A stretch of 17,326 nucleotides of DNA from Tectiglobus sp963922535. Lineage in GTDB: Bacteria; Pseudomonadota; Alphaproteobacteria; Rhizobiales; Hyphomicrobiaceae. The DNA is taken from NCBI GenBank assembly GCA_963922535.1, contig CAWUIN010000059.1, positions 1 through 17,326 of the forward strand, in the 5' to 3' direction. This document shows, in pieces, positions 1 to 8,160 of this stretch. The translations under genes and the position numbers were made by a program. The first letter of the stretch is position 1; every line of letters starts with the position of its first letter. The notes under the pieces were generated by a model. That model was not told the DNA's origin. It made no database searches and saw only the letters and a list, made by a program, of their open reading frames with translations.

Positions 1-2
1 TC

Positions 3-863
3 GCTATATTATATGTCATCTATACAAAAATTGGCTTCCGCAGCCTGTCAATTGCGCATATTGTCACTTGGATGTTTCTCGCTGGCAGCGTTCTTATTGT
101 TCTTTATCTTTCGCCCATGCAAGATTTTAATGACGCACAATTCTCTGGAGTTGCAACGTTGCTTGTCTTTCTTGCAGCACTGCCACTTGTCAACGTTGTT
201 TTCGACTGGCTGTCACTCGGTCTGACGCGCTTGCTGCTGGGCTGGACGGCCAAGGGACAAAAGACGGGGGCCGCTATCCTCAACGGTTGCCTCGATGCCG
301 TCGGCGCAGTTGTTATCCTTGCCGCCCTGGCCGTCGCCACAACCGCCGCTCTGCAAGGCCTTAATACCGTTGCCACGCTCGGCGGTTCCGACCGGTTGCT
401 CATCGACCTCGTGGGCGTCATACAGACGCTGCGCGAACGGCCCGGCGATCCGGCCATCTGGTGGGTGTATTTCATGCTGTTTTCAACGCTGTTGCCAAGC
501 GTCGTGCACCTGTTTATCGCCGCCTCCAGCCTGGCTACCTACTCGCTCCCCCGTTCACTCATGGAGAAACACCAAAAGGCGCTGGAAGCCGGTTTTGAAG
601 GCCATCCACGAGCGCGCGGCCGCACTGCCCTGACGATGACAATCCGTCAGTTCCTCTCCTGGGGCGCGTTTCTTGCAGCACTTGCCGCCATTGCCGCTCT
701 CCTCGTCTTCGTGCTGCCCAACGCAATGCCCTGGCTGGGTCTTGCCCTGCTTTGGCTGGCCGAACACACCGCCGCCGCCCTTTCCGCCCCCATCGTGCCC
801 GGCCCGCCGCCATGGGGATTAAGCGAGCTTATGAATGTGCTGGCAAGCCTGCTAACCATGTAA
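3..863 (+). CDS. Multi-pass membrane protein of unknown function, 5' end outside window
   Basis: I do not recognise the family. The frame is open to the left edge of the window: 23 codons precede the first ATG (72) without a stop, and that ATG falls inside a hydrophobic segment, so the true start is almost certainly upstream and this is the C-terminal part. About 286 residues are visible, with five or six hydrophobic segments, an Ala/Leu-rich composition and a basic cytoplasmic-looking loop around 'EGHPRARGRT'. It ends with a Pro-rich stretch ('VPGPPPWG') and a short amphipathic tail. There are no cysteine pairs, nucleotide-binding motifs or catalytic signatures. The next gene on the same strand, 184 nt on, encodes a CHASE2 membrane sensor, so the two may be cotranscribed; a functional link is inference only. 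Confidence 0.75.
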   Translation, partial: AILYVIYTKIGFRSLSIAHIVTWMFLAGSVLIVLYLSPMQDFNDAQFSGVATLLVFLAALPLVNVVFDWLSLGLTRLLLGWTAKGQKTGAAILNGCLDAVGAVVILAALAVATTAALQGLNTVATLGGSDRLLIDLVGVIQTLRERPGDPAIWWVYFMLFSTLLPSVVHLFIAASSLATYSLPRSLMEKHQKALEAGFEGHPRARGRTALTMTIRQFLSWGAFLAALAAIAALLVFVLPNAMPWLGLALLWLAEHTAAALSAPIVPGPPPWGLSELMNVLASLLTM

Positions 864-1047
864 CCATGCCATAGAGCACGTGCTTTTCCTTGCCAGTAGG
901 GTGTGCCAGCGGCATCGGTCTGGATGATTTTATCGATCTGCGTGAAGTGGGCTTGGCGGGCGTGCGGTTCCTTATTATGGTGTGAAAAGAAACGTTATCC
1001 GGCCGGCTGCAACTCCGGCTGATCTTCCACAGCTTCAGAAGGTGTCA

Positions 1048-2352
1048 ATGTCTTCCCGCTCTACACACATGTTCAACCATGGTGGTGTGCCGTTTAAAAC
1101 CGCGCTTATCGGTAGCGCCGTGGCGGCTGCGTGCCTTTTGGTTCTGGCAGGTTTTCCGCTGACGGCGCCCTTGCTTAAGGCGCCGGATGCTTGGATTGAG
1201 GATTGGCGCACCGCGCATTTTTCACCGCGTGTCCCTGAATTGCGCGACGATATCACGGTGATCCTGATCGACGAGCAGAGCCTGGAGCGCTACGTCTGGT
1301 TCTCGCCGGTCAACCGGGTGTTGCAGGCAACGCTGGTGCGCGGGCTGGAAGAAGCCGGCGCCCGCGCCATCGGGATGGATTTTTTATACACCAGCCCGAC
1401 AACCGCGGCAGATGATAGAGCGCTCAGGGAGGCGTTTAAGGCGGCAGGAACTCCGATCGTGATCGGCGCCATCGATGAGCGCGGCGTGCCGCGCACCGCC
1501 GATGCCCAAAGTGCCCTTGCCTGGCAGGACCAGTTCATCGCGAGTACAGGCCGGGTGGCCGGTCATCTTTATTTCCACGGTGCTGCGACCACAATGGGCC
1601 GCTTCGGTATTGCCGACCAGGTGGTCCGCAAACGCCTTGGCCCATCGCCGGCCCCGCCGTATCGCGATGCTTTTCCGCGCGTGCTTGCCATCGAAGCCGG
1701 CATCGAAAAACTGCCGTCTCCTATTTCAGCGCCACAGCCGATTGCCTGGCAGCGCCCGCCAGTCTACAGCCTCTGGCCCGCGCCGATGCCGGTTTTGCGG
1801 GTGATGCCGCATGCGCCCGGCGCTTCAATTGATGACATGCTTGGAGACGGCTGGCGGTCGTTCGTTAAGGGCCGGATCGTGATCGTCGGCGGCGGTTTTG
1901 GCGATCGCGACCGGCATCTGACGCCGCTTTCGACGGCTACCAACGATAAGGTCGAAGGGGTGCGTATTCACGCTCAGATACTCGGGCAGCTGATTGACGG
2001 CCGTTCCGTTGCTATTCTGCCGCAGGCGGTGGAATTTGTGCTGCTGATGGGCGGCACGCTGCTGACCTGGTCACTGGCGCGGCGAACCCTTCCGTTGCCA
2101 TTCGGGCGCTGGCTCACGGGCGCGCCGCGCAGGTTCCGCCCTGATCCGGGCGGCCTGGCCGAGTTGTCGCTTACGGGCCTTACCATTCTGCTGTCCGGCT
2201 TGGCGATCTACGCGGTTGCCGGGGTGATCATGCCATCGGCGACGATTTTTTCCGCATTCGTCATTGGCCTGTTGCTCGGCAATCCACCACATTGGCTGGC
2301 GTGGCTTCTGCGGCGGCTGCCGTTTGCTACGCCCCCCGCTCCACGGCACTAA
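1048..2352 (+). CDS. Membrane-anchored CHASE2 sensory-domain protein lacking an output domain
   Basis: CHASE2 is an extracytoplasmic sensory domain normally joined to a kinase, adenylate cyclase or GGDEF/EAL output. I chose ATG 1048 (434 aa) because 'agaaggtg' lies a few bases upstream; a GTG at 982 would add 22 residues. In order: an N-terminal transmembrane helix (about 16-38); the CHASE2 domain with its usual early strand ('ITVILIDEQSLE') and 'GARAIGMDFLYTSPT'; its closing block ('VIVGGGFGDRDRHLTPL', then 'VEGVRIHAQILGQLIDGRSV'); then two or three C-terminal transmembrane helices separated by a basic loop ('FGRWLTGAPRRFRP'). The protein ends about 18 residues after the last helix, so no HAMP, kinase, cyclase or GGDEF domain follows. 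It may signal through its membrane helices or a partner; the membrane protein upstream is one candidate. The ligand is unknown. glnS converges on it 31 nt downstream. Confidence 0.85.
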   Translation: MSSRSTHMFNHGGVPFKTALIGSAVAAACLLVLAGFPLTAPLLKAPDAWIEDWRTAHFSPRVPELRDDITVILIDEQSLERYVWFSPVNRVLQATLVRGLEEAGARAIGMDFLYTSPTTAADDRALREAFKAAGTPIVIGAIDERGVPRTADAQSALAWQDQFIASTGRVAGHLYFHGAATTMGRFGIADQVVRKRLGPSPAPPYRDAFPRVLAIEAGIEKLPSPISAPQPIAWQRPPVYSLWPAPMPVLRVMPHAPGASIDDMLGDGWRSFVKGRIVIVGGGFGDRDRHLTPLSTATNDKVEGVRIHAQILGQLIDGRSVAILPQAVEFVLLMGGTLLTWSLARRTLPLPFGRWLTGAPRRFRPDPGGLAELSLTGLTILLSGLAIYAVAGVIMPSATIFSAFVIGLLLGNPPHWLAWLLRRLPFATPPAPRH

Positions 2353-2383
2353 AGTGATGGCTTGATAGCTTGCCCGGAGGCTT

Positions 2384-4111
2384 TCAGCCTGCCTTCTGAA
2401 TCTTTTTCCACGTGTCTTTCAACGAGACGATTTCGTTGAATACCGGTGCACCCGGCGTTCCGTCGTCGTCGGCGCAAAAGTAGCCCAGGCGTTCGAATTG
2501 CAGCGGCTCTCCAGTTGCAGCGGCGGCCAAGGCCGGCTCAATTTTCGCGTCATCAATGACTTCAAGCGAATCCGGGTTGAGAACTGCAAGAAAGTCATCG
2601 GCGGCGCTAGGGTTTTCAGTGTTAAAGAGATGCTTGAACCGGCGGATTTCGGCGTTGATGGCGTGGCGCGCAGATACCCAGTGGATTGTGCCCTTCACCT
2701 TGCGGCCGTCGGGCGAGTTGCCGCCGCGGGTTGCCGGATCGTAGCGGCAGTGGATCTCGCAGATCTCACCGGCTGCGTCCTTGACGACGTTTGTGCAAGT
2801 AACATAATAGGCATAGCGCAGGCGTACTTCCTTGCCAGGCGCCAGGCGGAAGAACTTCTTCGGCGGTGCTTCCATGAAATCGTCGCGTTCGATATAAAGC
2901 TCGCGGCTGAAGGGCACAAGGCGTTTCCCTGCACCTGCATCCTCCGGATTATTAACCGCTTCCAGCTCCTCTTCCTGGTCCTCCGGATAATTCTCGATCA
3001 CAACTTTCAAAGGCTTGAGTACTGCCATGCGCCGCTCGGCCGTTCTATTGAGCTGCTCGCGGACGCAGAATTCCAGATATTCGTATTCGACCGTACTGTC
3101 GGCCCGGGCGATACCGATGCGATTTGCAAAATCACGGATCGCTGCTGCCGGAATGCCACGGCGGCGCATCCCGCGCAGCGTTGGCATGCGCGGATCGTCC
3201 CAGCCGCGGACGTGTCCTTCCGTCACGAGCTGATTGAGCTTGCGCTTCGAGAGTACCGTATACGTCATATTCAAACGGGCAAACTCGGTTTGCTGAGGCG
3301 CCGATGGCGTCGGCAGATTTGCAATCAGCCAGTCGTAAAGCGGGCGGTGGTCTGCAAATTCCAGGGTGCAGAACGAGTGGGTCACGCCTTCAATGGCATC
3401 GGACTGGCCGTGGGCGAAATCGTAGGTTGGATAAATACACCATTGGTTGCCGGTGCGGGGATGCGGTGCACGCAAAATTCGGTAAATTACCGGATCGCGC
3501 ATGTTGATATTGCCAGAAGACATGTCGATTTTGGCGCGCAGAACCTTGGCGCCGTCGGCAAAGTCGCCCGCCCGCATGCGCCTGAAAAGATCCAGGTTTT
3601 CCTCTGGTATGCGCGTGCGGAACGGGCTGTTGCGGCCCGGTGACTTCAGCGTGCCGCGGTATGCGCGGATTTCATCGCCGCTCAGGTCATCGACATACGC
3701 CTTGTCTTCGCGAATCAAATGGACCGCCCAGTCATAGAGCTGTTCGAAATAATCTGAGGCATAAAGTGTTGTGCCGCCCCAGTCAAAGCCAAGCCAGCGT
3801 ACATCTTCTTCGATAGCGTCGATATATTCTTCATCTTCCTTCAGCGGATTGGTGTCATCGAGACGAAGATTGCAACGTCCGCCAAATTCTTCCGCCATGC
3901 CGAAGTTCAAGCAAATCGACTTGGCGTGTCCAATGTGCAGATAACCGTTAGGTTCCGGTGGAAAACGTGTTATAATCTTATCGACACGTCCGGCGGCAAG
4001 ATCGCTGCGTATTACGTCACGAATAAAGTGGCTGGGTGCCTCCCGGGCCACCTCACGGTCTGTGCCACCCTTTCCGGCATTGACTGCCGGTTTCTCATCT
4101 GCGTTTGCCAT
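2384..4111 (-). CDS. glnS: Glutaminyl-tRNA synthetase (GlnRS)
   Basis: Cytoplasmic class I aminoacyl-tRNA synthetase that attaches glutamine to tRNA(Gln) using ATP. From ATG 4111 it is 575 aa, close to the family length. The Rossmann catalytic core carries the HIGH motif at 59-62 within 'RFPPEPNGYLHIGHAKS', the KMSKR equivalent 'VLSKR' at 286-290, and 'LRLDDTNPLKEDEEY', which is typical of GlnRS rather than GluRS. The C-terminal half is the anticodon-binding beta-barrel pair, including 'KVKGTIHWVSARHA'. The frame is open upstream to ATG 4243, but those 44 residues resemble no GlnRS I know, so I start at 4111; no good ribosome binding site is visible at 4111, 4174 or 4243, and the start remains uncertain. 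Most alphaproteobacteria lack GlnRS and use Glu-tRNA(Gln) amidotransferase, so presence here may reflect transfer (inference). Confidence 0.95.
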   Translation of the reverse strand: MANADEKPAVNAGKGGTDREVAREAPSHFIRDVIRSDLAAGRVDKIITRFPPEPNGYLHIGHAKSICLNFGMAEEFGGRCNLRLDDTNPLKEDEEYIDAIEEDVRWLGFDWGGTTLYASDYFEQLYDWAVHLIREDKAYVDDLSGDEIRAYRGTLKSPGRNSPFRTRIPEENLDLFRRMRAGDFADGAKVLRAKIDMSSGNINMRDPVIYRILRAPHPRTGNQWCIYPTYDFAHGQSDAIEGVTHSFCTLEFADHRPLYDWLIANLPTPSAPQQTEFARLNMTYTVLSKRKLNQLVTEGHVRGWDDPRMPTLRGMRRRGIPAAAIRDFANRIGIARADSTVEYEYLEFCVREQLNRTAERRMAVLKPLKVVIENYPEDQEEELEAVNNPEDAGAGKRLVPFSRELYIERDDFMEAPPKKFFRLAPGKEVRLRYAYYVTCTNVVKDAAGEICEIHCRYDPATRGGNSPDGRKVKGTIHWVSARHAINAEIRRFKHLFNTENPSAADDFLAVLNPDSLEVIDDAKIEPALAAAATGEPLQFERLGYFCADDDGTPGAPVFNEIVSLKDTWKKIQKAG

Positions 4112-4326
4112 AGGATTAAGATCTGCCGTTCTTATTATCTGATCTTGCGGGTGGGTTTCCTGCTGCGCCGGCATAAGTTCGATGCCGGGGCCGGGGATAT
4201 GGAGGCAACCGGCCATTGACCAAATCCCATTGTTCGCACACATAGCAATATTTGCAAGGAACGTATAGAGCGGACTATTGTCCGTAGCCGCTTTTCATGA
4301 TGCGGCTGCAAATACAAGGATAGCGG

Positions 4327-4347
4327 TGGACAACCATCTTTTGTCCA
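4327..4347. promoter_or_regulatory. Perfect 7-bp inverted repeat, possible operator or leader hairpin
   Basis: TGGACAA, 7 nt, then TTGTCCA. It lies about 50 nt upstream of the metalloprotease start at 4398, in the divergent interval between glnS and that gene. The short symmetric spacing would suit either a dimeric DNA-binding protein or an RNA hairpin. An arm of this length can arise by chance, so the function is unproven. Confidence 0.25.
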
Positions 4348-4397
4348 AGGCTTGTTTGCACTATTATCGTCTCGTTGTGAACAAGAGAGGTTTAAGC

Positions 4398-5144
4398 ATG
4401 AGCGTATCTCGTGCCTCGACTGCAGGAGCACCTGAAAGATTGATGGTGCAGGGGCTTGAAGAGCCAGTTCAGATCAGGCGTCATCCGAAGGCGCGCCGGA
4501 TGACGTTGCGTGTCAGCCGAACACAGAGAGCCGTAATTGTAACACTGCCAATGCAATGCGATCTCAAGCAAGCCGGAACCTTTTTGTCCACACATCTTGA
4601 CTGGGTTCGTGAACGTCTTACCAAAATGCCGGCCGCTGAGCCATTTGCCGATGGCGGCATTGTTAATTTGCGTGGCGTGCCGCACCGCATTGTTTTCGTC
4701 GCCCCCAAGCGTGGGGCGCCAACCGTATCCATTCGCGCATTAAAAGCCGGGCATCAACTCAACGTCAGCGCTGCAAGAGAACTTGCGCCGCAACGTTTAA
4801 GGCAATGGCTGATTGAGCAGGCACGTCAGGATCTTACCGAACGGGTCGCTTATCATGCAAAACGGCTTGGGCTTAGAGCCGGTAAAATTTCGGTGCGCGA
4901 CCAAACCAGCCGTTGGGGCTCGTGCTCCAGCAGTGGGAATTTATCCTTCTCGTGGCGTCTTGTTATGGCACCGCCGCAAATTCTTGACTATGTGGCAGCA
5001 CATGAGGTTGCTCACCTCGCTGAGATGAACCACGGCCCCAAATTCTGGGCTCTTGTACGTAAGACATGCCCGCAAACGGATGAGGCGAAGAATTGGCTGC
5101 AGGCTTATGGCATCGATCTGCATCGTTATGGAGCGCAGAATTAA
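4398..5144 (+). CDS. YgjP/SprT-like zinc metalloprotease (DUF45 family)
   Basis: Predicted cytoplasmic zinc-dependent peptidase of the YgjP-like (DUF45) family; the substrate is unknown. ATG 4398 gives 248 aa and is preceded by a good ribosome binding site ('agagagg', 8 nt upstream); an ATG at 4278 has none and would add 40 residues. The N-terminal half is a beta-rich domain ('ARRMTLRVSRTQRAVIVTLP'). The catalytic half carries 'RWGSCSSSGNLSFSWRL' (from about 172), the zinc motif HEVAH at 202-206, and the third ligand candidate His212 in 'EMNHGPKFW'. All family landmarks are intact. It is divergent from glnS and convergent with der, so it is probably monocistronic. No signal peptide or membrane segment is seen. 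Confidence 0.9.
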   Translation: MSVSRASTAGAPERLMVQGLEEPVQIRRHPKARRMTLRVSRTQRAVIVTLPMQCDLKQAGTFLSTHLDWVRERLTKMPAAEPFADGGIVNLRGVPHRIVFVAPKRGAPTVSIRALKAGHQLNVSAARELAPQRLRQWLIEQARQDLTERVAYHAKRLGLRAGKISVRDQTSRWGSCSSSGNLSFSWRLVMAPPQILDYVAAHEVAHLAEMNHGPKFWALVRKTCPQTDEAKNWLQAYGIDLHRYGAQN

Positions 5145-5154
5145 GCGCTGTTGC

Positions 5155-5174
5155 GGGCCTTTCGTGCCAGGCCC
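5155..5174. terminator. GC-rich hairpin between convergent genes, possible terminator
   Basis: A perfect 6-bp stem (gggcct / aggccc) with an 8-nt loop sits 10 nt past the metalloprotease stop and 45 nt past the der stop on the other strand. The position fits a bidirectional terminator, but no T-run follows on either strand, so a classical intrinsic terminator is not shown. Confidence 0.3.
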
Positions 5175-5219
5175 TGTCGTCCTCCAGTTGGTATACGCTC
5201 CAAAATTCAACAGGTGCCC

Positions 5220-6686
5220 TTAACGCCGCTTGCCTGGCTTCGCATAAGGATTATCGCCTTTGCGCATGTTCAGCCGTACAGGAGTGCCGGGCAGATCGAA
5301 CGTATTGCGCAGACTGTTCAGTAAATAGCGGATGTAAGACTGTGGCAGATCGTCCGGTTGCGAGCAGAAAGCAACGAATGTTGGAGGTCGTGTCGAAGGC
5401 TGGGTCATATAGCGGATGCGTATCCGCCGGCCTCGTGCTGCTGGTGGCATATGCCTTGCCACAGCCTCATTCAACCAGCGATTTAAATTGGCGGTGCCGA
5501 TCCGCCGGTTCCACACTTCATGCGCGGCCAGCGCTGCATTCATGAGTTTATCAAGGCCGCGTTCGGCGAGCGCTGAAATTTGCACAACTGGAACGCCCGG
5601 CACCTGAGCCAGGCGATCATCGACAATGCGACGCACATCCTTTGAAACCTGCTGCTTATTTTCAACGGCATCCCATTTGTTAATGGCAACAACAAGTGCG
5701 CGGCCTTCCTTAATAACGTGATCGGCGATCGTTAAATCCTGATGCTCCAGTGGCATTGCTGCATCGACCACGAGGATGACGACTTCTGCAAACCTTATGG
5801 CCCGCATGCTGTCGGTGGCAGACAGCTTCTCCGCTTTTTCCTGAATGCGGGATTTTCGCCTCAGCCCGGCAGTATCGAACAGTCGGAGTTGGCGTCCATC
5901 CCAAGTGAAATCGGATGCGATTGAATCGCGTGTCAAGCCGGGCTCAGGTCCGGTTATCATGCGCTCTTCGCCAAGCAGCGCATTAACCAGCGTTGATTTG
6001 CCTGCATTGGGCCGTCCTACTATGGCGATCCGCATGGGCCGCAGTTGCAACTCAGCCTCAGTTTCGGCTTCTGTCTGTTGGTCTCTGTCTTTTTCCTGTC
6101 CGATTTCACTGGCCGTTCCATTTCGATCAACGGGTTTTGAGCCGCGCCGTTTAGCCGGTGTGTAGGCTGGTTTCAGGCCGAGCGCTGCGAGAATGTCACT
6201 GTGCAACTCGCCAATGCCCTCACCGTGCTCTGCTGAAATCGCAACCGGATCGCCAAGGCCAAGTTCGAAGGCTTCATAAAAACCGTCGACGCCCTGACGC
6301 CCTTCGCATTTGTTGGCAACCAGAACCGCAGGCCGCCCGGCACGGCGCACGATGCCTGCAAACTGTTTGTCGGCAGGCGTTACGCCATCACGCGCATCGA
6401 TCACGAACAGCACCAGATCAGCTTCAAAAATAGCCTGCTCGCTTTGCTCGCGCATGCGGGCTGGAATTGAGCCGGCTCCAGCCTCTTCAAGTCCGGCTGT
6501 GTCGACCAGCATCACCTTGTGGCCGCCAACTTCTGCGCTGTTCTGTCGCCGGTCCCGTGTCAGTCCGGGCATGTCTGAAACGAGCGCCGAACGTCGCCCG
6601 GTGAGTCGATTGAACAGGGTGGATTTGCCAACGTTGGGACGCCCGACAATGGCGATAACGGATTCTTCGGTCGTGTTTGCTGTCAT
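5220..6686 (-). CDS. der: Ribosome-assembly GTPase Der (EngA)
   Basis: Essential GTPase with two tandem G domains that acts in assembly of the 50S subunit. The 488-aa product is complete. G domain 1: P-loop GRPNVGKS (15-22), DTAG (62-65), NKCE (125-128, an Asp-to-Glu variant of NKxD) and SAEHGEG (from 151). A charged, Glu/Gln-rich linker (about 178-216) is somewhat longer than in many Der proteins. G domain 2: GRPNAGKS (224-231), DTAG (271-274), NKWD (336-339). A C-terminal KH-like RNA-binding domain follows (about 395-475), with a basic tail ending 'KPGKRR'. It lies 106 nt downstream of bamB on the same strand, the E. coli yfgM-bamB-der order. No Shine-Dalgarno precedes ATG 6686; a perfect TATAAT lies just upstream, raising a leaderless transcript. 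Confidence 0.97.
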   Translation of the reverse strand: MTANTTEESVIAIVGRPNVGKSTLFNRLTGRRSALVSDMPGLTRDRRQNSAEVGGHKVMLVDTAGLEEAGAGSIPARMREQSEQAIFEADLVLFVIDARDGVTPADKQFAGIVRRAGRPAVLVANKCEGRQGVDGFYEAFELGLGDPVAISAEHGEGIGELHSDILAALGLKPAYTPAKRRGSKPVDRNGTASEIGQEKDRDQQTEAETEAELQLRPMRIAIVGRPNAGKSTLVNALLGEERMITGPEPGLTRDSIASDFTWDGRQLRLFDTAGLRRKSRIQEKAEKLSATDSMRAIRFAEVVILVVDAAMPLEHQDLTIADHVIKEGRALVVAINKWDAVENKQQVSKDVRRIVDDRLAQVPGVPVVQISALAERGLDKLMNAALAAHEVWNRRIGTANLNRWLNEAVARHMPPAARGRRIRIRYMTQPSTRPPTFVAFCSQPDDLPQSYIRYLLNSLRNTFDLPGTPVRLNMRKGDNPYAKPGKRR

Positions 6687-6692
6687 GGGAGC

Positions 6693-6698
6693 ATTATA
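6693..6698 (-). promoter_or_regulatory. Candidate -10 box immediately upstream of der
   Basis: A perfect TATAAT on the minus strand ends 6 nt before the der ATG, so a transcript started 7 nt downstream of it would begin at the A of the start codon. The -35 match is weak: TTGCGA with 14-nt spacing, or CTTGCG with 15. This would let der be transcribed independently of bamB. Chance occurrence is possible. Confidence 0.35.
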
Positions 6699-6792
6699 AC
6701 GTAAACCGGTTTTCGCAAGGTGAACGTCCGGAAAGGCTGCCCGCGTATGGTGAGATATGCGGGGTAGTCCGTGCCGTCAATGAGCATACGTC

Positions 6793-8160
6793 CTAGCGAA
6801 ACGCGTAAAGTCGTCCTTTATCATTCAATACGAACAGCTTACCGTTGGCAACAACCGGTGCAATGAATATAGCGCTGCCAACCGAAAGCTTGCTCGACAC
6901 GCGGCCGGATGCGGCATCGATGCCGAGCAGTCCGCCTTTATCGGATGCCAGCCAGAGATTGCCACCAGCCAGGACGGGGCCGGCCCAGTTTTTGGCGTCC
7001 GGCAGTTGGATTGTCCAGACAGCTTTCCCGCCCTGCCGCGTCAGCGCACTCAGCTTCCCGGTGAGGTCAACAACGAATACGTTATTGCTGGTCACCCAGG
7101 GAGCCTGTCGGCCCGGAACATTCTGCGTCCAGAGGCGTTCTCCGGTGTCCTGCACAGTTGCGATAATACGTCCGCCGTGTCCAACGGCAAAAACTGTGCC
7201 ACCAAGCATTGCCGGCCGTGCAGCATCACTCATGGAAGCAAAAGAACTTGCGCGTGTGCGGGCCAGAATTTCGCTCCAAAGTGGCGTACCTGTTGAGGCC
7301 TGTATGGCAACGACATCGCCGTTAGGGTAGGGGACGGTAACAATATCCCCGTCAAAGGCTGGGCTTGGATTTGAGCTGACCTGCGTTGTTTCTCCGAAAC
7401 CGCGATAGTCCCAGAGGATCTCTCCATTCTCGCCGTTCAAGCAGTAAAATCGGCCGTTTGCTGTCGTAACGAACACTTTGTTTTGTGCCGCAGTCGGTGA
7501 TGAGCGAATTGGAATGCCAAGGTTTTTTTCCCAAATATGTTTGCCAGTTGCAGGGTTCAGCGCAGTTACGCGGCCAAAGCCAGTGGCAACGTAAAGGCGG
7601 CCGGCATCTGCAGCCAGGCCGCCGCCAAACCCTTCCGTTGAGTTTTCATTATCTGGGGTAAGATTGACCCGCCACGTACGGGTGCCGCCGGAGGCGGAAA
7701 AAGCACTGACCTTGGCTCTGGAGTCTAAGGTATAGACGCGGCCATCGAACACAATCGGGCTTGCGGTAAGGCGGCCGTATGACGTTGAACCTGATCCGAT
7801 GTCCGCTGACCACAGTTGGCGGAGATTTGTCGACAGCTGTAAATGCCCTGGCGCATTGTTGGCAGTGCCACCAGGCTGTGACCAGGCCGCATTCTGTATC
7901 ATGGCCGGTAAGATAACCGGTGTAATGGCAAGCTCGCCATCATTGATGGATTTTTGCGGGGAGATCGAAACGCGCTCACCTTCAAGACGCGGTGGTGGGG
8001 CTTTGGCAAATGGATTTAATGAGCTGAGCTTCGGGACGCCACCGGAACATCCGGTTAGGCCTAAGCTGACAACCATAGCCATTGCTGCGACATGGATCAG
8101 TGTGATCGATACCTTGTTCCAGCAAATAACAAGATGATATTTATTGCGTTTTACCGTCAC
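6793..8160 (-). CDS. bamB: Outer-membrane assembly lipoprotein BamB (PQQ-like beta-propeller)
   Basis: BamB is the beta-propeller lipoprotein of the BAM complex, which folds beta-barrel proteins into the outer membrane. I place the start at GTG 8160 (455 aa): 'agga' lies 8 nt upstream and this gives a signal peptide with a basic n-region. The hydrophobic segment ends in a lipobox 'LGLTGC', so Cys38 would be lipidated. At least six propeller repeats end in the PQQ-like 'G..xW' pattern: 'GTRTWRVNL', 'GKHIWEKNL', 'GEILWDYRG', 'GTPLWSEI', 'GERLWTQNV' and 'GKAVWTIQL'. The start codon overlaps the end of the yfgM-like gene by 20 nt, implying translational coupling. It is longer than E. coli BamB (392 aa), with an extended Pro-rich linker after the lipobox. 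An ATG at 8223, well inside the upstream gene, is less likely. Confidence 0.92.
   Translation of the reverse strand: MTVKRNKYHLVICWNKVSITLIHVAAMAMVVSLGLTGCSGGVPKLSSLNPFAKAPPPRLEGERVSISPQKSINDGELAITPVILPAMIQNAAWSQPGGTANNAPGHLQLSTNLRQLWSADIGSGSTSYGRLTASPIVFDGRVYTLDSRAKVSAFSASGGTRTWRVNLTPDNENSTEGFGGGLAADAGRLYVATGFGRVTALNPATGKHIWEKNLGIPIRSSPTAAQNKVFVTTANGRFYCLNGENGEILWDYRGFGETTQVSSNPSPAFDGDIVTVPYPNGDVVAIQASTGTPLWSEILARTRASSFASMSDAARPAMLGGTVFAVGHGGRIIATVQDTGERLWTQNVPGRQAPWVTSNNVFVVDLTGKLSALTRQGGKAVWTIQLPDAKNWAGPVLAGGNLWLASDKGGLLGIDAASGRVSSKLSVGSAIFIAPVVANGKLFVLNDKGRLYAFR

Noticed and set aside
875..884. AGCACGTGCT palindrome followed by four T after the first gene
   Set aside because: It has no loop and cannot form a normal terminator hairpin; a 10-bp palindrome is expected by chance in a window of this size.
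886..984. Short open stretch ending in a TGA that overlaps the GTG at 982
   Set aside because: It reads 'GLDDFIDLREVGLAGVRFLI' but has no start codon other than a possible TTG and no ribosome binding site, and the CHASE2 gene more likely starts at 1048. A leader peptide cannot be supported.
2378..2390. AGGCT-ttc-AGCCT hairpin at the CHASE2/glnS junction as a terminator
   Set aside because: A 5-bp stem with a 3-nt loop overlapping the glnS stop codon, without a directly following T-run, is too weak to call.
2498..3643. 381-codon open frame on the + strand opposite glnS
   Set aside because: It lies entirely antisense to a clear, full-length GlnRS. Its translation is Cys/Arg-rich with no recognisable domain, which is typical of a shadow frame.
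4112..4243. 44-residue N-terminal extension of GlnRS from ATG 4243
   Set aside because: The extra residues resemble no GlnRS, there is no ribosome binding site, and the family's conserved N-terminus begins after 4111. It is not fully excluded.
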